In this document: piece by piece, positions 1-12,476 of the stretch | Position numbering within the stretch: the stretch's first letter is position 1 | Layout of the letters: each line of letters opens with the position of its first letter | From: Amoebidium appalachense | Taxonomy: Eukaryota; Ichthyosporea | Length of the DNA: 64,000 nt | Direction of reading: 5' to 3' | Assembly (NCBI GenBank): GCA_963693365.1 | Contig: CAVNZM010000009.1 | Coordinates: 7,812,001 to 7,876,000, forward strand | Notes under the pieces: model-generated | Seen by the model: only the letters and a program-made list of their open reading frames with translations | Database searches by the model: none | What the model was told of the DNA's origin: nothing | Position numbers and translations under genes: made by a program

Positions 1-1098
1 TGTAATTGGTATGTTACACAGTATTGCCACAGACGGGCATTCACCTTAAAATTCGTACCCAACACCTTCTTTGTTTTTCACATGCATGAACAAAAGTTCT
101 GCATCGACTTTATTACATGCCTTTTGTGCACCAAGAGTGCAAATTCGTTAGGGCGTGGCACCAGGAAGGGCCGCCATACATGAGGCATATGTTCGTAATG
201 TGTTTAGGCATGCCAGCATACATTCATGCGCATGTTGTGCATCCTGTGCGCTAAACTATGGGGCATGCTGTATTCGAAAACAGCAAGAAATTCGAAGCAT
301 GCATGCAAAACTACTTTCACAGCACCTTATGTCCTCAATGCTATAGGAACAGCGACTATCTTCTTCTTTAAATGCATTCGTGCTGAAAGTGGCCGTGCAT
401 CTGGCTTGCGAGTGTGGAGGTGCATGCGGTGGCATGGACACGATGACAGTGTGCAATAGCGCAATGCACGCAAGGGCAACGGTTTTCTTTTCTTCGTAAC
501 ATAGAGGGGGCTGTGTGCATTGCAACCCAAGCAGTGTTGTGCATTCGTTCTTTCATTTTCGTATTTCCATTTCATTTTGCTTTCGTTTTTCGTTTTTTGT
601 CGTTTGATAACTTCGTTACTTTGTTTTGTTTTGTGTTGCATTCATTTCGTATTTCCTTTATGCATTCGCTTGTCGTTAATTCTTTATTTCATTGCGTATT
701 CGTGATAGTTCGTTTTTCGTTGGTTCATTGCTTCGTTAGCAATTCTTTATTCGTTTGTTCGTGTATTCGTTGTTTCGTTGTGTATTCGTTTTTCTTCACA
801 TTTTTGATGTGTCGTAGCAAAAGAAGTTTTACATGCTTTCAATTCTTTCCGTGTAGGTGGGCTGGCCACTTCAAACTTGTCGGTGTATATATTCTAAGCC
901 GGACAAGGAAAGATGTGCCTATCATCGGGGTAAAAAGGATTGTGATCGGCCATGGGAGATTCTTGAGCTGATTGAAAGATGTGAGATTCTTGAACTGATT
1001 GAAAGATGTGAGATTCGAAGGATGCGAGATTCTTGAACTGCGCGGTCGCCAATGTAAACAGTTGGCAATGTAAAACAGTGTCCTGCCGCGGTCGCCAA
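1..1098. other. Gene-poor left edge, TTCGT-rich
   Basis: No convincing coding region. Positions 540-800 are dominated by a degenerate TTCGT/TTTCGT/ATTCGT motif recurring every 5-15 bp without a fixed period. If the LTR at 1099-1577 belonged to a complete element, this DNA would be its 5' internal part on the minus strand, but no gag-like open frame is visible. Confidence 0.5.
960..1098. repeat. Short tandem repeats abutting the LTR
   Basis: A roughly 27-bp unit containing GAAAGATGTGAGATTCTTGA is repeated about 2.5 times (960-1040). A second motif, CGGTCGCCAATGTAAACAG, occurs at 1042-1060 and again at 1089-1107. The second copy is the junction between the LTR edge and the presumed primer-binding site, so the first looks like a local duplication of that junction. 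Confidence 0.6.
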
Positions 1099-1577
1099 TG
1101 TAAACAGTTGGACTATTTAGGATAAGGCAGAGTACAACTGAATCAAAATAAAGACAGAGAACGGGTAGAAAGGCACACGCGGCCAGGTTGCTTTTACTAT
1201 GGGCCGACTCAGTCTGTCTCAGACTTCACTGATGTGATCCCCGTACTGGGACGGCTTTCTTATATAGCCCCCAGGTTTCGGATCAAGGCCCAGGATTGGT
1301 TCATCCGCGGCCAGCGCGGGTGGCAACATGCCATTCGTGATTCTGGTGCGGTCCGAGCCAGTCAGACCTTTGTCCTATTTATGCAAACCTCTTATTGGTT
1401 CACTTCGTTTATGTGGTATGCAGCGGAAGAACCATATATGGTTGATTCTTAGGTCAGAGTGAGTCCTATTGGTGCGGACATAATATTTATGTGATATTCA
1501 TTACAAAGCACGAATCGTGTGCTAGTAGATCACATTCTTTAGTAAACATGTACAGTTCATGTGTACAGTTGTTTACA
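1099..1577 (-). mobile_element. LTR of a retrotransposon, minus orientation, with adjoining PBS-like site
   Basis: Read on the minus strand this 479-bp block starts TGTAAACA and ends TGTTTACA, a perfect 8-bp terminal inverted repeat with TG...CA ends. A CTATATAAG box lies about 190 bp before the 3' end (near 1259-1267). The end is followed directly by TTGGCGACCGCGGCAGG (1098-1082), the position and general look of a Ty3/gypsy-type primer-binding site. CCAAT-type pentamers occur at three places inside it. No reverse transcriptase or gag frame lies in the window, so this is a solo LTR with residual PBS or the 5' LTR of an element extending left of base 1. The superfamily is inferred from the PBS-like sequence only. 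Confidence 0.6.
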
Positions 1578-1606
1578 GGCATCCCTCTTTAATCAAATTG
1601 CAGCCT

Positions 1607-1642
<36 letters not shown>

Positions 1643-2227
1643 TTCTCCCCCCTGCCCCCACACCCTTCCACTCACCCCTCCTCCCCGCCTCCCCAAGCCT
1701 CCTCTCCCCCTTTGCTGGCCCCCCTCGCCCATCCTCCCCCCCCCCCCCTCTCCCCCCCCCCCCCTCTGCCCCGAGCGCCACCTCAATACTCCTCCCGCTC
1801 CCCCCCCCCCCCCCACCCCCCCCCCCCCCCCCCCCTCCCTCCCTCCTCCCTCCCTCCCCCCCCAAAAAAAAACACACATGCACACATGGTCATACTCCCA
1901 TCCACCCGACTGGCAGGCAGGCACAAGCAATATTCTTACTCTTACCTTCACAGGCTGTGTATATTCTTAAAAACTAAAACTGCAAGAACTAGCTAGTACT
2001 AACCGAAAATCACTCCCAATATGCCCTCACCTATTCCCTCAAAGTTTCCTATACATAGTAGCGTCATGCAGGGATAAAACTCTGCACCTTGCTCCCATAG
2101 GGCCTGGAACATGGGCTATGTTTCGTGTCTTTTTCTGTGATGTCTTTGTGCTTTGCAACGTGCTTTTTTTGTAATATCCGCCAACCCCCCCCCCCCCCCC
2201 TCCCCTCCCCTCCCTCCCTCCCCTCCC

Positions 2228-2258
<31 letters not shown>

Positions 2259-2847
2259 AAATGCCTTCCCTCTCTCGCTTGCTGCAAAAAAATGAAGCCT
2301 CTGACAACTAAAAAGGAACAACAACAACCAAAAGAAGAAGAATAAGAAGCAAAAAAATGATAGTAAGACCCTCCCCCGCCCCCTTCCCCCCTCTCCCTCC
2401 CCCTCTCCCCCCCCCCCTCCCCCCTTCCCCGCCGCCCCCTTATGTTTCGATATACTGTACATAGCGGGCCTTCCACTTTTGTAAGATGCACTAGGCCACG
2501 GTATGAACCCACCTCTCTCATGGGACTGATGCCCACCCAGAGAGCGTGGTCCTTAGCATACATAAAAAACAACAACACGGCGGTGCTGAAAAAAAAAAGA
2601 ACATGAAAAAAAAACACTGTGAAAAGCGAAGAAAGGCATATCCCCCCCACCTCCCCCCCCCCCCTCCCCCCTCCTGCCTTCCCCAACACATACACACACA
2701 CAATAACCGAAAATATTGCCACTGTGCATGTGCACACACACACGTCCACTTATGGTGACACAAGCACACACACGCACACATACACACACACACACACACA
2801 CATACAAAAAAAAACGCACAATGACCACACACTATCCTTCCCCCCCC

Positions 2848-2900
<53 letters not shown>

Positions 2901-2960
2901 ACCACGCCCCGCCCCAGGCACATGCACTTAAGAAACCTCTCCTGCACTGTCTTGTTTCAG

Positions 2961-3103
2961 TTGGTCGATGGTACACGTAGAAATAAGCACAGATGTGCAC
3001 ACGGTGTTGCTGTGCCACCTATTGTTGTGTCCATAAAGCAAGGTTTGGAACTAGATGTGGTGATAAGAGAACGGAAGTTTGATCACAAAGGAAAACGATA
3101 ATG
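2961..3103 (+). other. Possible decayed or isolated exon
   Basis: A good acceptor (CTGTCTTGTTTCAG, ending at 2960) opens onto a 46-codon frame of unbiased composition that reads LVDGTRRNKH and ends RKFDHKGKR before a TAA. It is preceded by a C homopolymer, as are many genuine exons further right. No upstream exon in a compatible phase was found and no protein family was recognised. It may be a remnant rather than a working exon. Confidence 0.2.
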
Positions 3104-3235
3104 ATTGAGAGAGGGCAGGGTGGATGGTGGCAGCAGAAGTGTGTTCAAGCAAAAAAGTGAGAATATACGAGGGGCGGATTATGGGTCGGCGGGGTGGTGG
3201 TGGTGGTGGTGGTGGTGGTGGTGGTGGTGGTGTGT

Positions 3236-3266
<31 letters not shown>

Positions 3267-3369
3267 GGGGGGAAGGAGGAATTAGAGGGGCCAGTGATTG
3301 TTTTCTCAGAGCATTCTTTTTTTGTGTCAGTTTGGGACGACACTCTGTGCAACAGAAAGCATGACTCCA

Positions 3370-3510
3370 TACGCTGTGAGTGGCCATCACTGTAATGGCA
3401 TCATCACCAGTGCATGTGTGTGAGTGGTCGTCCGGTTGCTGGGAAAACCTCACAGCTGTGATCACAAAGCCGGTCCATGGTTTTGATTGTGGGAGAATAT
3501 TTCGACCGGA
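3370..3510 (-). repeat. Diverged copy of the right-end satellite core
   Basis: The segment keeps the landmarks of the tandem array at 58.7-64 kb in the same order: GCATGTGTGTGAGTGGTCGTCC (array: GCATTTGTGTGGGCGGTCACCC), then CAGCTGTGAT, then TTTGATTGTGGGA. Identity outside these landmarks is low. It lies about 55 kb from the array and shows the family is dispersed. Confidence 0.45.
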
Positions 3511-3732
3511 TGTCAATCAAGTTAATGGCCAATTGATGGATGTTGAAGTTGTTAGCACACATGACGGGGAATGTAACTTACAGATAGGTAGAGGCCTTGT
3601 ATACTAGTATGTTGACCATAAGTGCACACTCATTTTGGGCCACACCATCCATCATGGCCATATCTCGTGTCTGAGGAATCCCAGTTCATTAATTCTCGCC
3701 ATATCGAATCCTATGATAAACTGAACTTCCTA

Positions 3733-3769
<37 letters not shown>

Positions 3770-3775
3770 CCCAGG

Positions 3776-3914
3776 GTGTATGCCTGAGATGACCCTTTTT
3801 AAATTCCCTGGCGACCAGCCCGGAGAAATTGAAGGGTTTGCACAAGTTAACATGGACAAAGTTGGCGAGCTCAAATATACCGCATGCTTCAAGTTACAGG
3901 GTGTTTTTCCATGA
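3776..3914 (+). CDS. Possible terminal exon of an unrecognised gene
   Basis: After a C homopolymer and the acceptor GGCCCAG there is an open frame of 46 codons (GCMPEMTLFKFPGDQ... to LQGVFP) ending in TGA at 3912-3914. AATAAA follows immediately at 3915-3920, which is what a 3'-terminal exon looks like. Composition is protein-like, with no repeat bias. No family is recognised and no upstream exon in phase was identified; the upstream unique islands at 2961-3103 and 3380-3607 are candidates. It may be a pseudogene remnant in repeat-rich DNA. Confidence 0.3.
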
Positions 3915-5088
3915 AATAAATAATGCATTGACGGTGCAATATTATTAGGTACTTTCTTTTCTTGTAAGTCTGATTTTAATTCATACACGAGAAGGAAATA
4001 TACAAATCAATATGACTGCAAGGCAGATGGGTGAATTTTGTTAAGCATGTACGTACGTATATATACAAAAATTTTCGAATCCCCCCCCCCCCCTCCCCCG
4101 AGCTCCCCCCCCCCCCCCCCCAACCCACCTAATAGTCATCCCCCCCCCCCCCCCCCCCACCTAATAGTCATGCCCCCCCCCCCCCTCCCCCCTCCCCCTC
4201 CCATGAAATATGTACAGAACACATGCTGAGGTGTGCTTCATCACTGCTAGCTGGCAAGTTGTTCCACACATGGTCCGTCACAGTAGTGTTTCAGAAAAGT
4301 TATAAGCGACATATGAATTTGCCCCATCCCAGAATAATTGTTCCGCGAGAAGAATATCTCGTGAATACTCCAACATCCTAGAATACCCCTGCAAACGAAT
4401 CTCGAGGCTGGGGAAGATAAAGTGCGAGAACTTAAATTCGGGTTTTTCTTTAGTCCCCCCCCCCCCCCCCTCCCCCCCCCCCCCCCCCCCCCCCCCCCCT
4501 CTCTCTCTCTCCTTTTTTTTTTCTTTTTTTTTTTTCCCCTCCCTTTATCTCCGAAATGCGTTGAGAGCTGTTTCTGTAGATCAAGAGATCAAGTTCGAAG
4601 GCGGGAGTGGGTGGGTGGGTGGTAGGTGGATGCCATGGCTGGTGCGTGTGTTTGTATGTGCACACGCAAGGATGGAGTGAGTTGTCTGTGTGTGGGTGTG
4701 GGTGTGGGGGTGTGCGTGCGTGTGCGTGTTTGTGTGTGTGTGGGAGGGAGGGGGAGAAGGGGGGGGGGGGGAGGGGGGGGAGAGAGGGAGGGGAGGGCAG
4801 GGAACTGGGCCTGGAGGGTGGGGGGATGTAAGGTAAGGTAGGCGTCACCCACGTTAAAAAGATAAAATCCTGGATTTATTTTCGGTACGAATTATACGAA
4901 GTGATCTTTTACTCATACCTGTACTACTAAGTGGTGGCACGGGGGGCTGGCAGAAGGAGAGAGAATTCTAAATAAAGTAGCATTGGACTATTAGCAACAT
5001 AATATAAATCATGATATGACACCTTGTTCGAACATGCCCCCCCCCCCCCCCCGTGTGTGTGTGTGTGCGTCAGTGTGTGTGTGTGTTC

Positions 5089-5169
<81 letters not shown>

Positions 5170-5580
5170 CGCGCGCATCACGCGGCGCGTGTGGTGCCGC
5201 ATGTGTTAATCTTATTATAAATATTTTAACTCTTTCTGTGCTTTTTTTTTTGGGCCGGAGGAGGGGGAGGGGAGAGGGGGGGGGGGGGGGGGGGGGAGAA
5301 CCGAACTGAATAATATCTGTCTAAAGTAACGGTACGGGAGAGGGGGGCGGGGGTCCATAATTTATATGAGCAGTTCCGTAATACCATGCTATGTAAGCCT
5401 TTTGAGTGTTTCTTGTATGGTCATGCAAATACAAGTGAAGGGGTAAAAAGGGGAGGAGGCTTAGGCCCGAAAACAACTTTACTAGGTGGAAGGGGGGGAG
5501 GGGGGAAGGGGCCTCGGGGCGGAGAACGTTGCATCTTGCAGCTAGGTGCAGGTGTGTGTGGATGAGAGGCAGAGAGAGAG

Positions 5581-5611
<31 letters not shown>

Positions 5612-6664
5612 AGAGAAAAGAGAAAGGGGGAAAAAGAAAGGGGGGAGGAGGGGGAGGCCTTGGGAAAGGGGAAGAGCAAAAAAGAGATAGGGAAAGAAAG
5701 GCACGTGGGAAGTGGGGTGGTGGCCGTGGTGGTACCACGTAGGTGATGCTGGTTGGTTGGTTGGTTGGTTGGTCTTTGGGGAAAGGGAAGGGGAAAGGAG
5801 GGAGGGGAGGGGGGGGGGAGGGGGGGGGGGGGGGGGGGGGGGAGGGGGGGAGAAAGGAATCCCACATACTCCCATCTTTTTCACAACGAGGCAAACCCCT
5901 TGAATCCCAAGCCTTTTTTATAGTGTCTGAAGGATGGTAGGCCGGTGATGCCTGCACCAAACGTGGGGAAGGGGTGTGGGGTAGGGTTGTGCACGTGTTA
6001 GTGTTTCAGATTCTCCGCGCCTGTGGGCATGAGCACGTGCGTTTGCATGTGTATGCATGCGCTTCAGAGGTATTTTTTCGGTTATTTTTTCCCTTTCTTT
6101 GTTTCTTTTTCGGAGTGGCAGTGGGGAATGGGGAGGGAAGAAAGCCTAAGAGAGAGGAGAGCGAGCGAATGCTTGAGGGGATGTGAGGGGGATGGGAGAG
6201 GGGTAGGAGGGGGGGAGGGGGTAGATTAAGGTGGAGGTGAAGGATTCAAGATTGTTGGGACGCCACAATATCCTCCTGCAAAAACGAACACCAAAGAAAG
6301 TTGGGCACAACCTCCATCACAAGCACCGTGACGAAGCGTGCAAACAGCCCTTACCTGGAGGCACTACTTACCTGGAGGAACTAGGTCCACAAGACCCTGT
6401 GGTCCTGTTCTTGAAAGCAGAGACTGAGGCCACGGGCGAGAGGCGAGCACAACAAAGATGAAAAAAAAAAATGAAAAAAAACCCCCCACGGTTCGGCGTG
6501 CATTTCGCGCCCATTTCGTGCCGGTTACGCTATTTTTAAAAACTTGGCGCATGATATTTTAGCCTTTTTTGTGTTACACTAACCTCAAAAGGAAGTTCAA
6601 CCCCCCCTCCCCACCAATAGGGAGGGATTGTTAAAGCCACTATCCGCCTCCGCCACGGAGAGCT

Positions 6665-6711
<47 letters not shown>

Positions 6712-6904
6712 ACGGCTACACGCCCCCCTCCCCCCACCCCCTCCCCTCCCCCCCCCCTCCTAAACCTTCAAATACACGACATAGCTCCCTTCCTATCTTT
6801 CTAAGTGCACCACAACAAACTATTATTAAAAAAAAAGAACCCCCCCCCGGTTTTCGGACTCTGGTGGTGGTGGTGGTGGTGGTGCTGTTTTTTTTTTTTT
6901 TTTT

Positions 6905-6955
<51 letters not shown>

Positions 6956-8164
6956 AAGAACAGACACCCTTAACGTTGGTTTATTACCACCTAGAAACCA
7001 GGGTTAGCAAGAGATGTACTTGTCTGGCCACACCTTCTAGGGTTCCCCTGTCCTCCCCCCCCCCCCCCCCCCCCCCTCCCTCCCTCCCCTCCCCCCTCCC
7101 TTTATAAAGCAAATTTGACACTGACCACCACTCCTCCCTTTATTCGTGCTTCACACTGTTGATTGGTTTGGTTGGTGCCTTGCGGTTTTGTTACCTTCGT
7201 GTAATCTTCTGGTCTTCACTCATAATACCCTCCTCCCCCCCTCTCCCGGCCTCTGACTCACCTTCCCTCCCCTTCCCCCTCTAAAACCCCCAACTCACCT
7301 CCCCCCCCCCCCCCTCTTTCTTTTAAAAATAGAAGAAACAGGGGAACCCCCCCCCTCCCCCCCCTCCCCACCCCCACCTCCCCCTCCCTCCTCCCTCTCT
7401 CTCCTCCCCCCTCCCTCCCCCCCACTCCTTACTTCCACACGTGTACTAAATACCCCCTCCCCCTACACCCTCGAGCTCCCCCCTCCCCTTTCATCCCCCG
7501 CCCCCCCCTCCTCCCCCGCCCTTCCCGGGCCCTACTCACACGTACCGAGGCACACATCGAATCTGCGGATACTGTCACTACACACATTAGAGTACTCTCT
7601 CACGGATAAGGCACGTTTTCCCACTTCATCCCACTGTCGGCTGGGATTCTCCTTAGATTTGCCATAGTATTCCAAATCTGTTCCATCCGCTCACCTTATT
7701 TTTATAGTTCCCGCATGAGGGCGGCATAAATACATGCAAAGGTCAATGACTTTATACCCCAAAACTGAAATTAAGGAGCAACCAGGAAATGGCAATGCAT
7801 ACATGGAAAAAATCAACAAAGAGCCGGCCCAAGGAGAATGGAAAGCAATCGTGCGGGTGTAGGGTATATGGTGTGCGTGCATTGCGTGCGTGAAAAAGGA
7901 GGGGGAGGGGGGGGGGGGGGGGGGGGGGGGGGAATAGGGGGAGTAAAGGGGAGGGAGGAACGCAAGGGCGGATGAGAGAGCGGGAGGGAAGAAGGAGCAA
8001 TGGAGGGGGAGGTGAAGGGGCGAGAGGGGGGGGAGGGGGGGGTGAGCTTGGAGTGTACATGTGATATCAGGAAACATTGGGCAATGCTTATTATAGGCGG
8101 CCTCCCAGGCCGGCTCAACCTGGTTCTCCGTCGCACAGTTCTCGCAGCAATTCTGCAAGGAATG

Positions 8165-8315
8165 GCAGCACTGGCAGGTCATGGAGTGGCGTTGCAAAAC
8201 CACAGCGGTGGCATGCATGTGTGCAAGCGGCCGCTCGAATAAGGGGATGCCACATAGCTGTGTTATAATGGTGAGCTTGGTGGCTGTGATTGTGGGACGA
8301 TTTTTTTGACCAGCA
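8165..8315 (-). repeat. Diverged copy of the right-end satellite core
   Basis: Contains ACCACAGCGGTGGCATGCATGTGTG followed about 70 bp later by GTGGCTGTGATTGTGGGACGA. These match the two best conserved landmarks of the 58.7-64 kb array (ACCACTATAGTGGCATGCA..., GTGGCTGTGATTGTGGGACCA) in order and spacing. Confidence 0.6.
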
Positions 8316-8788
8316 TGTTGCCGTTATTCCAGTCGGCTTGGGTGACCGGGGACATGCTGTGTAGGGAGTCGCATGCGGAGTGGCCGGCCGGAAGGACTTG
8401 GTCAATGTTTGCATGTATATATCTTCTGTAACAAGGCATACTATGATCTGCACATGACACACACACACACACACAATCGGTAGTGTTCCTGAGAACCACA
8501 TGACGCTGTGCATTTTCTTGTGAGAGTTCATTGTGTAAACGATCCACCGTTACCAACGATTTAGCCGTACATATTTACATGGCATGTGTCAATTCTTGCG
8601 GATGTATAGTTCTTTCTCAGTTTGAAGCCGCATTTGATATTGTCACAAACACCACGTAAATTATGCGCGCACAGGGCACTAGGTGTGAAGGCAGCAGGAA
8701 CGTTTTTGAATTTCAGTGTTTTTTTTCGGTTTTTGTTTTTCTGTGTTCTCACCCTCATTATTTCCGGTTGGCTCTAGCCGAATAAGAG

Positions 8789-8841
<53 letters not shown>

Positions 8842-9989
8842 CCACACACACCCGACATACACACACACACAACCACCCTCCCCTCCCCTCCCGTCCCCCT
8901 CAACCCCTCAAAAATTAAAAATGTTGAACAACAAAAATACCGGCTTTCCCCCCTCACCCCTAAAATCCACCCTACAAGTAGCTTAGTTCCGCTTCCATAA
9001 TTTCCCTATACCCCCACCCCCTCTCCCCCCTCCCCCGTCCCCCCCCCCCCCCCCACACACACACACACACACACTCACCCATCCACCCACCTCCCCTTTC
9101 CAAACCCGCAAAACACATCTCCCCTCCTCCTATCGCTAACAATGTATGAAGAAAAAAACATATAAAAAGTGGAAACATAACCCCCTTGTCCCCTCCCTTC
9201 CCCCATGCCTCCCTGCTCACAAAACACACACAACTCGCTCCATCTCTCGGTGTGTGAACGGTATAGGAATCGTCATCTTCACTGCCACATACACTACGGT
9301 GTGTATGCACTGATTTGGGTGAAAAACATTTTCCATTTGGACTTACACCAAAGTTCTCCCCCCCCCCCCCCCACCCACCCAACCCCCGCTCTTTCCGCAC
9401 GCATACACACATCCATTCCCCTCCTCCCCCCTCCCTTTTCGCCCCTCCTGCTCCCCCCCCCCCCCCCCCCCAAAAAAAAAAAAAAAAAAAAAAAAAACAC
9501 ACACACACAGACACAGACACCCACCCACCTCACACACCAGGAAGCACATTGCAGCTCCAAACATTATCAGCCTCACCACCACCACACACACACGGACGGA
9601 TTTCCCTCTCGAGCTCCCCCGTTACTGTTTATTGAACCCAGCCCCCCTAAGACTTTTGTGGATAACCCTTAGCCCTTTGTGAACGTCTCCCTCCTATTTC
9701 CGGTAGTAAGCACACACCAACAACGGGTATGTGCATGGCTTTGCCGTCACTTCAACCCATAAATCATACACAGGTCGAAGACATTGGAAGTTGCAATGAA
9801 ATCACCGAGTCTGGGTAATAGAAGGGGGAGCAATCATTTTCTTTATCTACATCAAAGTTTTTTTTTGTGGGGGGAGGGGGGAGAATGTCAGTTTTGATTT
9901 GGAGAGAAGGCAGGGGAAGGAGGGTGGGAGCCCGGGAAGGGAGGGGGGCTTTCGTCAACAATTATCAGGCGATCATGTGAACAGGTTCT

Positions 9990-10145
9990 GAGTGCAAATC
10001 GAAGTCAAACTTCATTACCACCCTTCTGCAAATCTAAAATTGCAGTATGCAAGTGTGTGGGTGATCGCCCAACTGACGAAGATAGCATTCTGCAGGTGTG
10101 GAAAAATGATAGCTGTGACTTTGATTGTGGGTTCGGATCACGGCT
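9990..10145 (-). repeat. Diverged copy of the right-end satellite core
   Basis: Contains GTATGCAAGTGTGTGGGTGATCGCCCAACTGAC and, 45 bp on, ATAGCTGTGACTTTGATTGTGGG. The array equivalents are GGCATGCATTTGTGTGGGCGGTCACCCAACT and GTGGCTGTGATTGTGGGACC. Order and spacing agree; intervening sequence is diverged. Confidence 0.55.
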
Positions 10146-10276
10146 GCCGCAAAATTTCATATCTTAGTTTTCTATTTTCAGTAACACCATACATTATATA
10201 TCACATGGCCCTTGCCCGGATAGAATGCATAAGCACGTATGTGGACACAGCAAACAAAGACACACACGCACACACA

Positions 10277-10313
<37 letters not shown>

Positions 10314-10462
10314 GGACTGTCGGACACGCACACACACTTGGTCGTATGCTCAAGCACGTGGGCTCATAGATCAACCCCTCAAGTTCGATAGAATGTCTAC
10401 CCCCTTTCGCTCAAGGCTTAAATCAGAAAGGAATGATTCTTTTTTTTTTTTTTTTTTTTTCC

Positions 10463-10511
<49 letters not shown>

Positions 10512-10671
10512 GGGGGCGGGGATGGGGGGAGGGGAGGGGAGGGTGGGGAAGCAGGGAGAAAAGACAACAGAGATACGGAATACTTTCTTGCTTCCTCCTT
10601 GATGCAACGGAAGTGGATCCGGAGGTCGTGTTGCATGTGGATGAATAATTTTTTTTTCGTCCGTGTGTGTG

Positions 10672-10757
<86 letters not shown>

Positions 10758-11218
10758 TGTGTGTGTAAGTGCGTGCTCTCGCGTGTGTGTGTGTAAGTGC
10801 GTGCTCACGTGTGTTGATCGGTTCACTGCATGTGTGCCCATGCATATCTGTGCATGTGTGTATGTGTGTGTTCTCATGTGCTTGTATGCCGCGCTGTCAT
10901 GTGTGTCCGTGTGTGCATATCTGGGTGTGTGCATGTGTTTGTGTGCTTGTGTTTTCGCATAACGTTTATGTGCCAAACGTTGTGTGCATGTGTGTCTGTG
11001 TGGTGATTGTGCGGTAATTTTGACATTGCCTGGCTCTGAATTCGAAAAAAACACAAGCCAGCCCATCTTCAAGCTTGTGTCCTCTGAGGCTGCGAACTTC
11101 GCCAAGCGTGAAAATTGGAAATGTGTCAATAAGAGACCATCGGAAAAGAGCCACAACGACTTGCTTACTTCAGCCGTAGGGGGAGTGTGTGTGTGTGTGC
11201 AGCATGGGTCTGTATTTT

Positions 11219-11277
<59 letters not shown>

Positions 11278-11335
11278 CTGTATATTTTTTTGTGCGTGTG
11301 TGTGTGTGTGCGTGTGTGCGTGTGTGTGTGCGTGC

Positions 11336-11389
<54 letters not shown>

Positions 11390-11394
11390 GTGCG

Positions 11395-11480
<86 letters not shown>

Positions 11481-11757
11481 GTGTATGTGTGCATCAGGGG
11501 CATTCAGTGTGGTTCTCAGTGCCTGTGTGGCTGTGGATAATTGACAATGCTTCAGACGCCACCGTGAGAGCAGAACCCGGAATCGTGAATATCCGGCACG
11601 GAAAAAAATTTGAGGGGGGAAAAGGTGGGGGGGGGGGGGGGGGGGGGGGGAAGGGAGAGGGGAGGGGGCTGCTACGAGAGGCCTAGTGATTCAAGTAGGT
11701 GGGAAGGACAGAGGCTGGGGGTTGGTGGTGGTGGTGGTGGTGGTGGTGGTGGTGGTC

Positions 11758-11867
<110 letters not shown>

Positions 11868-12206
11868 TGTTAGGGGGAGGGAGGGGGGGGGGGGGGGAAG
11901 AGTATTGCAGGGGGATTGTTGTTTAGAGTTGAAATACTGAAGTAGAAAGGGGTGTGGACACACACAAGTACCACAGCACACATATTACAATAGAAAGGAG
12001 AAAACGGGGACTTGGGAGATGCATGTGTGTAGGCAGGTAGATGTGAGTGAATGGGTGGGTAAGACGGGAAAGCCCGGGGAGGGGAGGACAGCAGGGGGGG
12101 ATCAGGAGAGAGCGGTGGGGAGGAAGGGAAGGGGGGGGGGGGGGGGGGGGGGGAGGAGGGTATGTTCACTTGAATGATGATGGCTGTACAATGGCAATAA
12201 CCATGA

Positions 12207-12212
12207 TTTATT
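12207..12212 (-). terminator. Polyadenylation signal AATAAA
   Basis: AATAAA on the minus strand about 265 bp beyond the stop codon of the amino acid transporter gene, in an AT-rich stretch. It is the nearest canonical signal downstream of that gene. Confidence 0.45.
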
Positions 12213-12476
12213 ATGTTTTCTTTTTTTTCATCTTACAAACTTTGATGTGGGAAAAATTCTAACAGCCCAACTCTAATATGTACACACAGCCTCACATTAT
12301 AAGACTAACCTAGGTCCCAAGGCCCATTATTTGGATTATGCAAAAATTTCTACAATGCTAAGCTACAGCAAATCCAGGCACCAAATAATCACCAACACAG
12401 GCAGTGTTATCGGGAAAACTTGCACAAGTACCTAGACTAATTAATCGTTAACTAGCACAACAAAGTGTGTAACAAG

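Noticed and set aside
513-971. 152-codon Phe/Cys/Ser-rich frame
   Set aside because: Translation of the degenerate TTCGT-rich repeat.
6231-6552. Overlapping 76-codon plus and 62-codon minus frames
   Set aside because: A duplicated CTCCAGGTAAG-like donor is visible on the minus strand, but no acceptor or protein family supports an exon.
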